NCBI RefSeq assembly: GCF_918797505.1
Contig: NC_092801.1
Location: forward strand, 22,630,116 to 22,694,115
DNA length: 64,000 nucleotides
Source: Bemisia tabaci
Taxonomy: Eukaryota; Arthropoda; Insecta; Hemiptera; Aleyrodidae
Direction of reading: 5' to 3'
This document shows positions 13,901 through 26,513 of the stretch, one piece after another. The translations under genes were made by a program, and so were the position numbers. Under the pieces are notes generated by a model. It ran no database searches. It was given only the letters and a program-made list of their open reading frames with translations, and was not told the DNA's origin. Every line of letters begins with the position of its first letter. The stretch's first letter is position 1.

Positions 13901-15000
13901 TTTGCTGAAAATGACATTAGAAGCCTTGTTGGTTATCTTCTCATTGCTGTAGTTGCTTTTCGGTTGAATTATGTATTTTCTCGCTTTTGTTTTAAAAAAA
14001 AAGAAGAAAACCTAGCGAGGTTGAGTTTTTAAATTGTAACTACAAATTTTCACATTCATGTTTTTTTAAGTTAAAATATTCCGTATTCAGCCAATCAACT
14101 TAGTTAGAAAAACCCTACTCAAAACAAAATCAAGGACGTTTAACTTAATTTGGACGGTTCCCATTCACTTAATATTTAAAATTAAACGGTAGACGTCATG
14201 TTTTATTTCATTTTAGCCAATGATATCATTGTAGAAGTGGTGGTTCTATTAGTTATAATTATCAACCAGTCAAAATGTTACTTGTACCTCCTTTCAAGCT
14301 AATTAAATTTTTGTTTTTAATGTAAAATATGAACATTTGAGACAAGTAATTACTTAATAATTCTCTCTAAGAATCATTGAATTAGTGCCCAGTCCTGAAT
14401 CAAGATATGCTGGTCATGAGAAAGGATAGTTGATAACAGTGCAATTTTTGTTGAAGTGATGATATTTTATTGGTTTATCTATTTTTTTAAATGCTTGTTA
14501 GTTTTATAAAAAAGAATGATGCATTTGGTTTTGAAGAAACTAGGTGTAGTGAGGATGGTTAAGTAAATTGTTCGGTTAATTTGAACATAAGTATTTATTG
14601 TAATTCGATTTTTATAATTTTCAGATTACAATCAACATTAACAAAAACCAGGAAGATTATCTCATGTTGCGAAAGTGAACAGTGCCTCGGTTAATTGTTT
14701 TTGTGTCTATATTTGCCATTGCTCTCAGGGGACTGAAGGCAATGGTTGCCGCAGTGTTTTATTTTTTTACTTGTGTCAAAGAAAGTTCTGGATCATAGAT
14801 AAACCTTTTCTGTTTTCCTTTGTGTAGATACTCATATAGAAGAGAAAAAGGAAAAAAAATCAAAACTTGTGAAATAAATATAGAAATCCGTCTCATCCCC
14901 ATATTCTGGTTCTCATTCTGACCCTTATTCGCTCCAGGGGTGTGGTCTCTCCACCCACCACATTTACAAGCAACTGGAACTTGTACGTAGTAATGGATTA
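10901..15000. other. Intergenic AT-rich DNA with repeat fragments
   Basis: No gene is recognised. At 11097-11215 there is a fragment of a dispersed repeat, sharing blocks such as GGGCTTTGCGCCTC and GCGTTATGCGTTA with a second fragment at 27308-27385. A C homopolymer lies at about 13860-13873. Otherwise only short chance frames were seen. Confidence 0.5.
12149..12533. repeat. Dispersed repeat with short inverted ends
   Basis: It begins CAGGGTGTCCACA and ends TTGTAGACACTCTAG, which are near reverse complements. The interior carries phrases such as CAGGTCAGGGTAATCAGG that recur elsewhere in the window. A similarly bounded element lies at 41691-41972. Confidence 0.45.
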
Positions 15001-15470
15001 TACAGGGTTATTCAAATGTCCTGCACCACTAGCATCAGACATCACATCTTGACGGTGTAAGTCGGCAGTCACATAACTCGGTCTGCGACGTCGCAGACTT
15101 CCTTTGATACCTTATTTTTTTAACAGAAAACTACTCAATGGCCATTCTTTAAAATTGCCATGATTTTTCTTCTCTGTGCGAAGAAAATTTTGCAAAAACA
15201 AGGAATCATGTCAATGTGTTCTTTAAAGAAATAACATCCCTAGAGGCAGAGACATTCAGACACTGCAAACGAGATATGTGATTGCGAACTTAGGTACACT
15301 GTTGACATGTAACCTTTGAGCAAATTGAGGATAGAGGCTTGGAATTTTCAAGTGCTCATAGGTCAAAGGATACGACTTAGGGACCCCCTAATTTTAAGGG
15401 GATCACCCTGGAAAGGGACAAGAACCATGAGGGCAATAGAAGTGCTGTGGGACTTTTGGATCACCCTGTA
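15001..15470. mobile_element. MITE with TACAGGGT termini and TTA or TA target duplication
   Basis: The left end is TACAGGGTTATTCAAATGTC. The right end, GGACTTTTGGATCACCCTGTA, is its imperfect reverse complement. TTA flanks both sides (14998-15000 and 15471-15473), so the target duplication is TTA, or TA if the terminus is CAGGGT. CAGGGT ends with a TA duplication are common in Tc1/mariner-like non-autonomous elements. The interior shares a block (15049-15110) with the family B repeats at 21605 and 28855. Confidence 0.65.
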
Positions 15471-16159
15471 TTACTCCTAAGCTTTGACAATTATTGATCT
15501 CCCTGTGACAGAATCTCCTCGATTAATTAATTTTGTAAGGAAAAATATGTGAGTACGTACAATCCTTAATGACCTTAAAATGTTAATGCTGAAATTTTGA
15601 ATATTCAGGACTCAAAATTTTAGGGCATTTCATTCAATTTAAAGTAATTTATCAGAATATTCGTTTCAGGAAACATTATAGCTTGTTTTTTAGATCCCTA
15701 GGAAATTTAAGAGTAAAAAAAATGGCTTCATCCCTTTTTTAGATTTTCAAAAATAACATGTTGCCTCTCTTTAAAATTAACTTGTCTTGGCGTCCACAGG
15801 TACATTCCATAACTGAATACTTCAGGGGTACAAATTGTCCTAGGCCTCCACAATTTTCTGTAATGCGCTGGATTTTCGCAAAAAGGTCAACACAATGCGC
15901 TGATCAAAATTTTCTTGAATTTTTAGTTAATATCAGAATAAGTACCATAGTCGCATTATTTCTCAAGAGTTGAAAATCTAAAATCTGAAAAATCAAAATA
16001 AAAAAAAAAAAAAAATTCTCAGCCTCGACAATTTTTAGGGCAATTCCAAAATTTGGTCATGACCACATGATTAGGAAAATTTCGTACCCCTGGAATACTT
16101 GAAAGAGGCAATCATACTTCATCGCCCAGTAATAAGTAAAAGCTTGGAGTAAAGAATAA

Positions 16160-16165
16160 TTTATT
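16160..16165 (-). terminator. Polyadenylation hexamer of ATPAF1
   Basis: TTTATT on the plus strand reads AATAAA on the minus strand, about 69 nt past the ATPAF1 stop codon. Confidence 0.6.
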
Positions 16166-16233
16166 GATGAAACAAATCTACATACATATTTACAGAGCCC
16201 TTTGAATATTGATTAAAAATGGCTGAACAACAA

Positions 16234-17079
16234 TTAAAATGACAGTCTCTCAACTTCTTTAACAAGATCCATGTGATCAAAACTATCAGGCTTCATCGTG
16301 AATTTTTCTAGTAATTTGGTGCGATGGGTATCGTTTTCACCATAGTATAATTGTACTTGATTAGCAAGACACTGAGCTTCAATTGCGTTTAGGAAGTTGG
16401 TGTCATACTCCCCATGCAGCAAGACAATACCCTTGTCTGCCTTCAGTTCAGTGTAGTAGGTCATTAAGAGGCATTCCGGGGCATCAGCTCCATGTGTTTG
16501 GTAACTGATCAGGGGTGTAAAGTGAATCTGCCCCGAGTCAAACTGAAGGAGGAAGAATTCGTAACCTTGATCGCGTGGAAGTGGAAATAAGAAGACTGGA
16601 TGTTTGGCGCTTCTTTCCTCAATAATGGAGTAAAGGTGCGCAGGTACAGCGGCGGCAAGAGCGTCTTTGCCTTTGAAATATTCCTCCCAAATTTTCTTCA
16701 CTTCGTCAGCACTTTTGTCCACAAGGAGCTCAGTCTTCATGATTTTGCTGAGCTGCCGATTACTCGTCTGAGAGAGTGCTTCACTTTTCAGCGGGGCTTT
16801 CGCCTTTCCAACTTTTAGTTCTTTTGACTTATCTTCCTTAGGTTTTGAGCTGGGTTTGCCTGCCTCAAACCTGGATACAAGTTCTTCAGGATTAGTCTGT
16901 TGAATGGCAGAAATTTTGTGCGCATACTTATCAAAGTACGGGTTCTTCTTCAGTTCTTGTTCAATTTCTTTCACTTGTGAACTTAGGTCTCTCGCGGGTT
17001 TGGACATTATAGACGGAAAAAGTTGACTAAACACAGATCTTCTAGCACAGTTTTTATAGAAACTTGTGAATATGGACAT
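16234..17079 (-). CDS. ATPAF1: ATP synthase F1 complex assembly factor 1
   Basis: Chaperone of the mitochondrial matrix. By family (yeast Atp11 homologue) it binds unassembled F1 beta subunit so that the alpha3-beta3 ring can form. It is a single uninterrupted exon encoding 281 aa; human ATPAF1 is slightly longer (about 328 aa). The first 35 residues are rich in Arg, Lys, Ser and Phe and lack acidic residues, as expected of a matrix targeting peptide. A low-complexity Lys/Ser/Pro linker follows (about 75-105). The conserved ATP11 domain runs from about residue 118 to the end, with the recognisable phrases LSKIMKTELL, HPVFLFPLPR and EFFLLQF. The first ATG of the frame is used because it gives the targeting peptide and lies just upstream of the divergent OPA3 gene. 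The absence of introns is unusual beside the intron-rich neighbours. Confidence 0.93.
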   Translation of the reverse strand: MSIFTSFYKNCARRSVFSQLFPSIMSKPARDLSSQVKEIEQELKKNPYFDKYAHKISAIQQTNPEELVSRFEAGKPSSKPKEDKSKELKVGKAKAPLKSEALSQTSNRQLSKIMKTELLVDKSADEVKKIWEEYFKGKDALAAAVPAHLYSIIEERSAKHPVFLFPLPRDQGYEFFLLQFDSGQIHFTPLISYQTHGADAPECLLMTYYTELKADKGIVLLHGEYDTNFLNAIEAQCLANQVQLYYGENDTHRTKLLEKFTMKPDSFDHMDLVKEVERLSF

Positions 17080-17249
17080 GACCGCACCAAAATTCCACTA
17101 AAAGCAGAGAAACACTTCTAGTACTCAAAAAATCATGCTGCCCGAAAGTCTTTTTTCAGAGTGTAAACAATGTACTAACCTAAAATAGTTTTTGTTTTTC
17201 ATGCGATCAGCTGCTGTTTGTTGTGGTAGGTCTAACCTAACCTGTCAAA
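17080..17249. promoter_or_regulatory. Shared bidirectional promoter region of ATPAF1 and OPA3
   Basis: Only 170 bp separate the start codons of two divergent genes for mitochondrial proteins. No convincing TATA box was seen. The segment contains CAGCTGCTG and a CCTAACCT run next to the OPA3 start. Both 5' UTRs must fit here, or a first exon lies inside the neighbouring gene. Confidence 0.65.
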
Positions 17250-18975
17250 ATGGTGATCGCAGCATTTCCAATAGCAAAATTAGGTGCTTTATTATTAAAA
17301 CAGCTTAGTAAACCAATCGCTAATTATGCTAAAGAAAGAGCAAAACATCATCCCATCTTCAGGAAATACGTTTGCATGCCTCCAGCACAGTGTGAGTACC
17401 CAAACCCTTAGCTTGACATTCGCTGGTCTGGGCCCAAGGTTGAGGCCAATTATTTTTCTAATTTGAACTTGAAATGTGTCTTAATACACTTTTGTTAATT
17501 ATACTGTAAGATTTTGAGTTAGATATTTGCTCCGAAGTATCCAGACAGTTAGTTAGTCGCTAAGCGCACTGCACAAAGGCTCCTCATGATGTACCAAAGT
17601 TTGCCGCTTGACAGGCTATTATTCATTGCCTTTTGGCGCAAATGAAGGATTCCCCAGCAGGGGTAGTTTAGTTTTGCAGCATATAGGTCACTCGGCTCAT
17701 CAAATTTGTCAGGAAATCTAAGTTCGCATGCCATGGACAAAATTCAAACATTTTACAGGTTTTAGAATACTTAGTGCCGATAAGTCCACACGCATCTCTT
17801 TTCGAGATTTTGCTAATCTACAATTTACTGCTGAAGATAAATCTGATCTTGCGATCAATCAGTCCCTCTTTAGGTAATAAAAGGGGGTTTCTAAATTGCT
17901 GTTAACATCATGACTTTCGTAGCCGATTCCTCTTTGCCTGCCATACTAAAATCCAAGGAAGACCCTGTCTACATGAGCACTGTTTGCAGAACTTTAGGCG
18001 AAATTGCTCCAGAACTTCAGGCACATTAACTGAGGAAAATTATGATAATTTAGCCATTGCTTATTTTGCAAACCCCAACATCGGAGGATGAAGTCTCGTC
18101 TAAAGTTCATGAAGAGAAGGTAATTCCTCTCGTATAGCACAAGCCCCACCATGCTCACCACAGCGAAATACATTATATTTGCTTTGTTACATTGACGTAC
18201 TATAGTGAACACTTATGAGAGTATAAAAATGAGGTATTGAAATGCAATCTGCAGCCTGCTGCCGAGCATAGATACGTACCACCACAATAATGCCTCGTCT
18301 CATAGAAGTAAGCTTCTTGTATCATGTATACCACCTATAAAGGCAATTGTAATCTGAAACTGTCTCAAATTAACTTGTTTTCTATCTTTTCCAGTTTACA
18401 ATTGGTGTGAGGTGAAGATGAAGATGTGGGTTCTTAATCTCGGTAAACCTGTCTCAGTACCACCCCTCAACGAACAAATGGCAATAGAATTAGGCGCCAA
18501 CTTATTGGGTGAAACCATTATCTTCACAATGGCTGCTGGTATTCTGGTTGCGGAATACAGTAGACAAGTGCGCAAGGAGGCTGCCAAGGAGACCAAAAGG
18601 CAAGAGGAGATCGATAACATGTGCTCTCGACTTGACGAACTCTACTTCCAAACACAGGAGCAACGTGCTCAAATCTACGAACTTACGCGATCACTGTACG
18701 ATCTGGAAGTCAAAGTGAAGAAAGTCAAAAAGCCCCCTCCACCTCCTCCTCCACCGCCACCAGCATTCCCAACACATGTTCATCCGACAAAGGATAATCA
18801 GCCTATTACTCCGCAAATACCAGAACCTGTTGTCAACCCTGTCAGTAATAATAGTCATTCAAATCTAGGTATCATATCTAAAGCTTTAAACTATATTAAT
18901 ACAGATGTATTAGCTCTTAGCGCAGTAGGACCTGTCAATGATTACCGATATCCAATTTACCCGCAGCGGTCATAA
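17250..18975 (+). CDS. OPA3: OPA3-family mitochondrial membrane protein
   Basis: OPA3 proteins sit in mitochondrial membranes and affect mitochondrial shape and lipid homeostasis; loss in humans causes optic atrophy and 3-methylglutaconic aciduria. Exons are 17250-17391 and 18395-18975 (723 nt, 240 aa), joined at phase 1 with a GTGAGT donor and a CCAG acceptor. The split falls after the conserved PPAQ, just before FYNW, as in vertebrate OPA3. Family features are the N-terminal hydrophobic FPIAKLGALLLKQLSKP, the PLNEQMAIELGANLLGE block, and the hydrophobic segment FTMAAGILVAEY. A coiled-coil-like charged region follows (about 105-155). The C-terminus is longer than in human OPA3 (179 aa): ten consecutive prolines (about residues 161-170) precede a tail of about 70 residues without clear conservation. 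Confidence 0.93.
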
Positions 18976-21398
18976 TAATGAAGTAAGTACTTGACTGTTA
19001 AATGATGACTAATAATCAGTTTTTCTGTATGTTGGTTGTCAATGTTATACTCAAAACAGAGTTGCGACAGGATAAATGTGAGCTGTTGCCTTTTTCTGAC
19101 GAGTAGCATGCAATATTCATTGTGCTCAGAGTGCCTCATTTCTGAATAAGTCTGTTACCTTGGGCAGATAATTTTATTCGAGACTTTTTTTCTAAGACTA
19201 GTCGTAGAGATCAAAGAGACTACTTTTGCAACACAATGAATATATTCTGGGCAATTAGACCCTTGAACTGTGGTAAATTTTTTTTAGTTTTTAAATATGG
19301 TACGGTACACTTTTTCCTTTTTGATTATAATCCGCGTTCAGAAAGTTATGACAGAGTATTTTAAGACTAGATTTCGTACATAAATATGTACTTTGTTTCA
19401 CAGGGAAAAGCTTAAGCATACTCTTGAATCAGCAATCTTGTGCACTGTGAAATAGTAAGTAACAAAACGACGGTGGAACTGGAAAAACACTTATCTCAGT
19501 TTGTGATGGTGTGGATGTCCTTTCTCAATTTATTTTTCATATGGTAAAATACACAACATCATTTCTTTAAAATTTTCCTGATTTTTCTGTTTGAAAAATA
19601 TACCATGAAAATTATCTCAAGCAATAGTGTTGGGTCCTCCTTTGATCAAATTTTGGAGTGGGTATTTTAAAACACCGCAAACTAGGTTTGCGTTTTTGCA
19701 ATTTCACCCTTAAAATGCGAAAAACATCCCTGTTAAGAATCTTTAATACCTTGTGAAGATCACCCTAGCTTCATAGAATATTGCTTGAATTTTGATGAGT
19801 ATCAGATGAGAAATTGATTCATTGAATTTTAAAGCTTTGAAATTCACTGTTTTGATCAGTATTGAACTCAAGCATGAAATGAGAACAAAAATGTTTAAAC
19901 CATTAATTTCATTTGATGAAAATTAATATATCATTTCAAAGTGAGCAGTTTTAGCTTACGAATTGAAAGGCAATCCTCTGCCGAAATAACTATTTTATTT
20001 CATCAAATAAGTGTTTCTCCAAAGTTGAGTAAATGCTCCAAAAAATTTTTGGTCTAAATTGATACTTCAGAAAATTCTGGATCAGAAAGGACTAACAAAA
20101 TTTCTGTGGGGAAACCCAACTTTTTTTAATATCATTCTACCTTGAAGAAACCAACTGATTCTGTCTTATTGTAGATGATGCACTCATTATTTGATACTCA
20201 TCATGAGCACCAAGTCACTGAAAATTTAAACACTCCATGCTCATACAATTCTCACTCTTTTTCCTGTCTCTAGCCTCTTGCCCTTAGTGCTTACTGTTGC
20301 CAAAGTGTCAGTCCGGTAATACTGATACAAAAGGTGTCAGATGCAATTATACATCGCTAGTTCAGAAGCAGAAAGTTGTGTGAAGGAAAGAGCGTCATGT
20401 GAACGTATGATTGTTTGTAAATTTTTCCGTCAATACTGTTGAAAAGCAGTCTAAATTTCGTTTTTAAGAATCGCTTAGGATGAGAGTAGCACTGTTATCT
20501 CTGCCCAAGATCTGATTTTTACAGTCAATTGAAGTCAAAATTTGTCTGTATTTTAGTGTCTTCCAAAAAGAAGTACTTACCTTTTCCCTTATTTTTTCTG
20601 ACCGTTTTTTTTTGTTCCAAAGTAGTTTCATTCTTTGAACTATCAAAGATCAAATGAGACATACATCTTTTACATCTTGTTGTAAGATTAATGGTTTATT
20701 TTGGGTTCAATCAGACAGTGGAGGTGAACTAGAAAACCTTGCAGCTAAGTTTGCCATGGTCAAAACTTCTTGCCCCTTTTTACTTAACAACTTTCACTTC
20801 CTACGCTAAACCTGTATGACATGATTTTAAGTTAAAATAGCAATTTTAGTTCAAAAATCGCAAGTCTATCATCATTTTTACTGTGTGCCATTAACGTTAC
20901 AAACTTTCCTCCTCTTACGTTGAAACTTGAAGAAGTAAAAGTTAAGTCGGTAAAAAAATTAACTAGTGTCAGAACTTTTTTTTAACATTTATATTTAATA
21001 CTTATATTCACAAACGAAGTCTAGTAGACAATAAATTTTGCTCTTCCATCCTGATGTTCATCTTGCCCGTATTTTCAAGTATTTCAATCATCACTTCAAG
21101 TTATGGTATCGATTTTGGAATAAGTCCGAGATCACCGAGAGAATAAGGTGGTACTTCGCTCTTGATTGGTTGCAAGGGTGGCTGCTCTTTGCTGAAACAG
21201 TTATGCAGTGAAAATGTATAGCACGCTCTTCACAAGTCAAAATCTTAAATTATGTGACCTTTTCGACACATGTACGTCAAAGCCGCATTCAAAGCAGAAC
21301 AAAACGGAATATCTAGTCATCTTGAGAATCGGTCAGGCATTCATTCAGAACTTTTAAGGTTTTCGCAGTCACAACATGTGTTTTCATGTTAACTGCAT
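18976..21398. other. Intergenic AT-rich DNA
   Basis: This holds the OPA3 3' UTR and unannotated spacer. I see no gene, and the poly(A) site for OPA3 could not be fixed. Confidence 0.5.
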
Positions 21399-21655
21399 TT
21401 CGACGGTGAAACTACCAAACCACGTATCTCGTTTGCAGTGTTTAAAAATCTACGCTCGCATTTTATTTTTTTGAAGTAGACCAAATCAATATCATTCCTT
21501 GAAATTTTCACAGAATTTTCTCCGCACGAAGAGGAAAAATCACAGAAATTTTCAAGACTGGATGTTAAGTAGTTTTTCATTTAAAAAATAAAGTATGACA
21601 GGAAGTCTGCGACGTCGCAAACCGAGATACGTGGTTTGGTAGTTTCACCGTCGAT
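21399..21655. mobile_element. MITE, family B, with 31-bp near-perfect inverted termini
   Basis: The left end CGACGGTGAAACTACCAAAC plus 11 further bases is repeated in reverse complement at the right end (21625-21655). ATTT lies immediately outside both ends and may be the target duplication. The interior carries GTCTGCGACGTCGCA, which recurs in fragments at 15092, 25866, 28880 and 50110. No reading frame is present. Confidence 0.8.
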
Positions 21656-23141
21656 TTAGTACTTACTGATCGTTATTAATGGATAAGCTGCCCGAATTAA
21701 TATGGTGAATTTAAGAGAAAATAATAGAGATGAAGGCCAAATCACCAGTCAGAAGTCAAGATAATTTCCTTTTGAAAATTATTTATATTCTAACTTTGTT
21801 TAAGTTTTTTTTTCGATCTCAATGTAGTCAGATTTGATGATTTCACTTTTTTGAATACTTTTTTGCGGCTTAATTTTATCTTTCATGATGAAAAAGGAAA
21901 GTGCTCCTCCTTTTCTCATTCACACCTACAAAAATAGAAATCGTTGTTTTTTTGTAGTCAAATGGGCTGCATTTTTGGCATGGTTTAAATTGTTTACTCA
22001 CGTTCGATAAGTACTGAGAGCTCTGTCTTGCGGGACCTCAACTACTTCAAATATGTCGAGCAAAGTTCGTAATAATGTGCCTCTCTTGTGCACATTCAGA
22101 GCCTGATCCTTTGAGGGTTCTTGTTGAATCTGCAGAAGAATTTGAAATGAAGTTTTTTGATTAAGTTCATTGCTTATTATTTCTTATTGCCTGTAATTGA
22201 AGGCACTGCATTTGAGACGCGGAACTCCCACGGTGTGCCATTAGTGCAGTACCTTCATTCTTCATTACAAAATTCTTTTCTCTTGTTTTGAATGTAAGCT
22301 TGCTCAAACGAGTGGAAAATTACCATAACCTTTCTGCCATTTTGAGTACTCAATTGAACTATTTATCTATGAAAATGGCCTTCAAGTGAAAAACTTCAGG
22401 AGTCTGGAAGATTTTACAAAAGAACAGTTCAAGGAGATTTGATTCTTAGTTTCCTATGAAAATAATTCTTCATTTCCCCTCAACTAAGTCTAAATCAATT
22501 TTTTAATTGGAAGCCCTTGTTCCTCATGATTATTTATGAGCTTTTTCATTTGTATTTTGTTATTGTTTTTTTTTATTTTTTTTTTAAAGAACGCGTTAAG
22601 TTTTAGTACTTATACTTTTTTGGTCATAAGAGAGGATGGAGAAACTGAAAAGATTTGGAGCACTGACATCTATTTTTTATTTAGTCTCTTCAGTGTTTTT
22701 CGGCGGCTCTAAATTTTTTTCTGAAAAAAGTCTCTTAAAAATTGTTTTTCTCCAAGAACTAGGAGGGTAGTCTTATGATGAGATTTTTTAACAGTTACCT
22801 AACTTGTAATCCTCCATTTGTAAAATATTTTTCTTTGTTATGATTGATAAGAATGAAATTGGAACTGAAAGTAATTGTGTAAATAAAATGCCTCTCTGTG
22901 CAAATGTGGAATTATTTTGGATCTGTCATTTCGTCTGGCCTATAATTTGAAAACGTGGTTTTTGGGAAAACTTCACAAAATGTTGGTGCCTAGAGAGACA
23001 TCAGAGGCCAAGACTTCTATTAGAAAATCAAAGCAGCCAAAAAACAAAGTTAAAGTAATTTGTCATGATGTCTAGTTGTAGCTCTATTGACATCTAGTGT
23101 ATCGAATCAGTCAAGTGAAAATTTCTGGTAAACTTTGACTT
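21656..23141. other. Intergenic AT-rich DNA
   Basis: No gene or clear repeat was recognised. It should include the 3' UTR of the minus-strand CFAP157 gene. Confidence 0.5.
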
Positions 23142-26100
23142 CTAGTCAAATAAAAAAAGACCCTGTGCAGTGCGTTTACCTAAAGAATCATTCATAGAAA
23201 AAAAAAAAAAAAAAAAAGAAAAAAAAAACTGCAAAAATTTAAGAGGGTTAAACAGGATTTGTCTACAGACAAAATTATTACATTTCATCATTCTGTAATT
23301 AAAGACTGTGCTTCCTTCATTGTCAAATCCTGTTATTATTTCTCTGAATGTTGCGATTTTTTTTCTAAAAAATGATTCTATAGATTCATGTGTAGGTGTT
23401 ATCTTTAGCCTTGAACTTTGAGCTTGCATAAATTTTTGACCTGCTTGTTGAGACATGTAGAACACCAGTTTATTTTCCACTGGGTCCCAGGAAAAATTAC
23501 CTTAATTTTTAATATCTTTAGTGGCTTAACCTACCATAAATGCTTCTTTAACTGCACGGACCGCCTGTGAAATTGTATCTTCAAGGAGGTAGTTCCTGGA
23601 TATAATCCTCAAGAATTCGCTTTTTTGTTGATTATTTTCCATTTTTAACATCTTCAATTGTTCCTCAATGTTGTATTTTTCCTTCTCTACAAATCTCTTC
23701 TCGTTCTCAACTGATTCTTTTTCATGCTTCAGTGACTCGGTTGTTTTCACCAAACGTTGATATTCCTTGTTTTGTTCACTCAGAAGTTGATGCTTTTCAG
23801 TCAAATCATCTATCACCTAAAATTTTTTGTTAGAATATTTTATTATGCAAGGCCACTCAATTTTAAGTATAAGCTTAAGTTCTCTATTTTCAGTTCAATG
23901 ATCAGTTTCAATGATTATAATCGGGGTGTAGGTAAAAAATGATAAACTTCATTCAACCTCTCCAGAATCAAGTAGCACAGTGCAAAAAAAAAAAAAAAAA
24001 AAACATTGAATTAATTTTGCAATTTATCTTATGCAATGAAATCGTGGGTTTTTCACCATAAAATTACATCATTCGGTCAGAAAGTGCCAACTTGAATGAG
24101 GAAAGGAAGCAATTTGCAATGCAAGAAATAAAATTGCAAATTATTTAAATTTTATTGCAGCAAATCTCAGTGAGAGGAGCACCTCCAATTAGCAAATAGG
24201 CAACTCGTGAAACACTTCTATACAATAAAACATATTTTACTGTTTAGGTAATTGCAATTTATTGCAACCTGTGCTACAGGATAGTAGGAACAAAAACGTA
24301 CAAGAGCTTTTAAAATTAAAAAATAGAACATCCTCAAAAACTAAACTGAGGTTTTCTCTAATTTTAAAATATCAGGGCTGCCAGCAGCTTTTGATATCTT
24401 GTTGAGTTTTTTATCATACTCGAGGTTATAATACTCATTCCAGTATTTTCATATCTGTTGATTTTACTCTCACAAATCCTAGGGTTTTTCTCGATCTAAC
24501 TTATTTTCTTAATGCTCAGAATTACGGAAAGTGGAATTCTGATAAAGAAAGATGTGCTGCAAGGGAGAAATGACTATTGAAATTAATGCTATACCCTTTT
24601 GTGCTCACCTTATTCTTTATTTTATTACATTTTGTGAGTTTTAGTGATTCGTCTGTCACGATCTCCAAGCTTAATTTTAACTCTTTTTCTTGGCGTTTTA
24701 GATGCTCTAATTTTTTCATACACTCATTCCATGCCTCTATCAGAATAGCCAGCTGAAAAAAAAAATAATTTGCAGAATTAAACATATTTCTTGAAGAAAG
24801 CCTCTTTAAATTTTGGATTTCATAATCACTTGAAACCTAATATCTCAAAAATCTAATTTTTTTTAAGAATTACTTCGTATCCTAAGATAACTTCCTTATT
24901 TATGAGGAGAGGTCATAGTGCATAGTCTCATACATATGATATTATATAATTACAATTAATAATACAAAATAAAAATAAATGACAACTCGACTCTTGATAC
25001 CTCCACTCCCTAGCTCTATTTCAACCAATTCTAACAATTTTTTTAAAATTTTTATTAGTTAAAAAGTGATCGAATTTATACTTATGGGGAAAACTTTATC
25101 ATAGTAAAAGTTGTACTTAACAGAAATTATTTCTCAGCCTTCCCTTCAAAAAGGTTTATACCTCCAAATTTGTTTTCATCTTAGTTCGAGGGACTTCAAG
25201 CAAAGGAGAAAATATTTGTCTAAAAATTACTTAAATTGATCTGATTTCGATCCTTACCTCGTTATTCATCGAAATATTTTCTCTGATCACTCTTTGGGTT
25301 GTTGCGGCAACTCTCATTTGGGTTGCATTTTGGAAGTCCAAAGATAATTGCAGCAGTTTCACCTCGACGTCTTTTTTCAGTCTGAAAAAATGTATAAAAG
25401 TCATTTTCATTATCAAAAACAAGATTCTAACTTCTATTCTCACACATTTGTGATACGTAAAGGTAACACCGCTCTTAAATTCTTAAGATTTGCCTCCTTA
25501 AGTAGGAACAATTAATCTAACCAGTTTTTAAATTTTTGCCTGAAAGGACGATTAATTAATAACTCTGGAAACTATCACTTACTGATCCTTGCTCACAATA
25601 AATTTTCTCTCTATGTCATAAAGTTCCTTCTTGTGTCTGATCTCTTGATCTTCAAACATTTTTTCTTGACAAGAAAATTTATTCATCAGATCTTCTTTTT
25701 GAATTCTGAACTCCTCCAATGAACTCAGTTTCCCGTCTGAAAGGAAAAAGTATAATAAGATTATTTATCAACTAAATCTGTGCTAAGTATTTTTCAGAAG
25801 CTCTTTCTTCTGATGTGACCTGAAAAAACGTTGGATTCTGAAGGCTGAGCTTTACATGACGTTGCGTTTTTGCAGACTTCCATTGATGCCTTTTTTTACT
25901 TATTAACTGGAAAACTAAATCAACAATTTTTTTTTAAAAATATTGCAAAATCTTTCTTCCTTGTCTAAAGAGTAGGTACCTATTTCATACAAATTTCAAG
26001 CGATCAATTTGGTTTTGTTTTCCTCTAAAAAAGTAGAAAAAAGGAGGGGCAATTTAGAAACACTGCTATTGAGATGCTGGTTTCTGAGTTCATAACCATC

Positions 26101-26466
26101 GATATTACTATACACCCTTCAATACCCTTAGCAGCTGAGTCAGCCAGGCATCAATTTTTAAATAAAATAGTAGAATTAATATTTATAGGTAGTAAGTTCA
26201 ACTTTTGTCAAAAAAGAAAAATACAATCCAACTTTTTACTTGATTTTTGAGAGTAGAAATTTTATAGTTTTGAGCAAAGCTTTATTTAAAAAAAACACAA
26301 GGATTTTCACCCTAAAATATGGATGTTAGATAGTTTTTGAATCTTACTTAAAAGTTTGATCTCTGCATTCAGCTGCTCAAACATTTCTTTGAATTCTTTA
26401 TCTTTCTGTGTGATAGTTTGTTGAAACTCACTTTGCTCCGCCTCTCTGGCCTACAACAGTTTTTTT

Positions 26467-26513
<47 letters not shown>

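Noticed and set aside
16600..16818. 72-aa frame on the plus strand inside ATPAF1
   Set aside because: It lies opposite the ATPAF1 coding strand and shows no domain; it is a shadow of the real gene.
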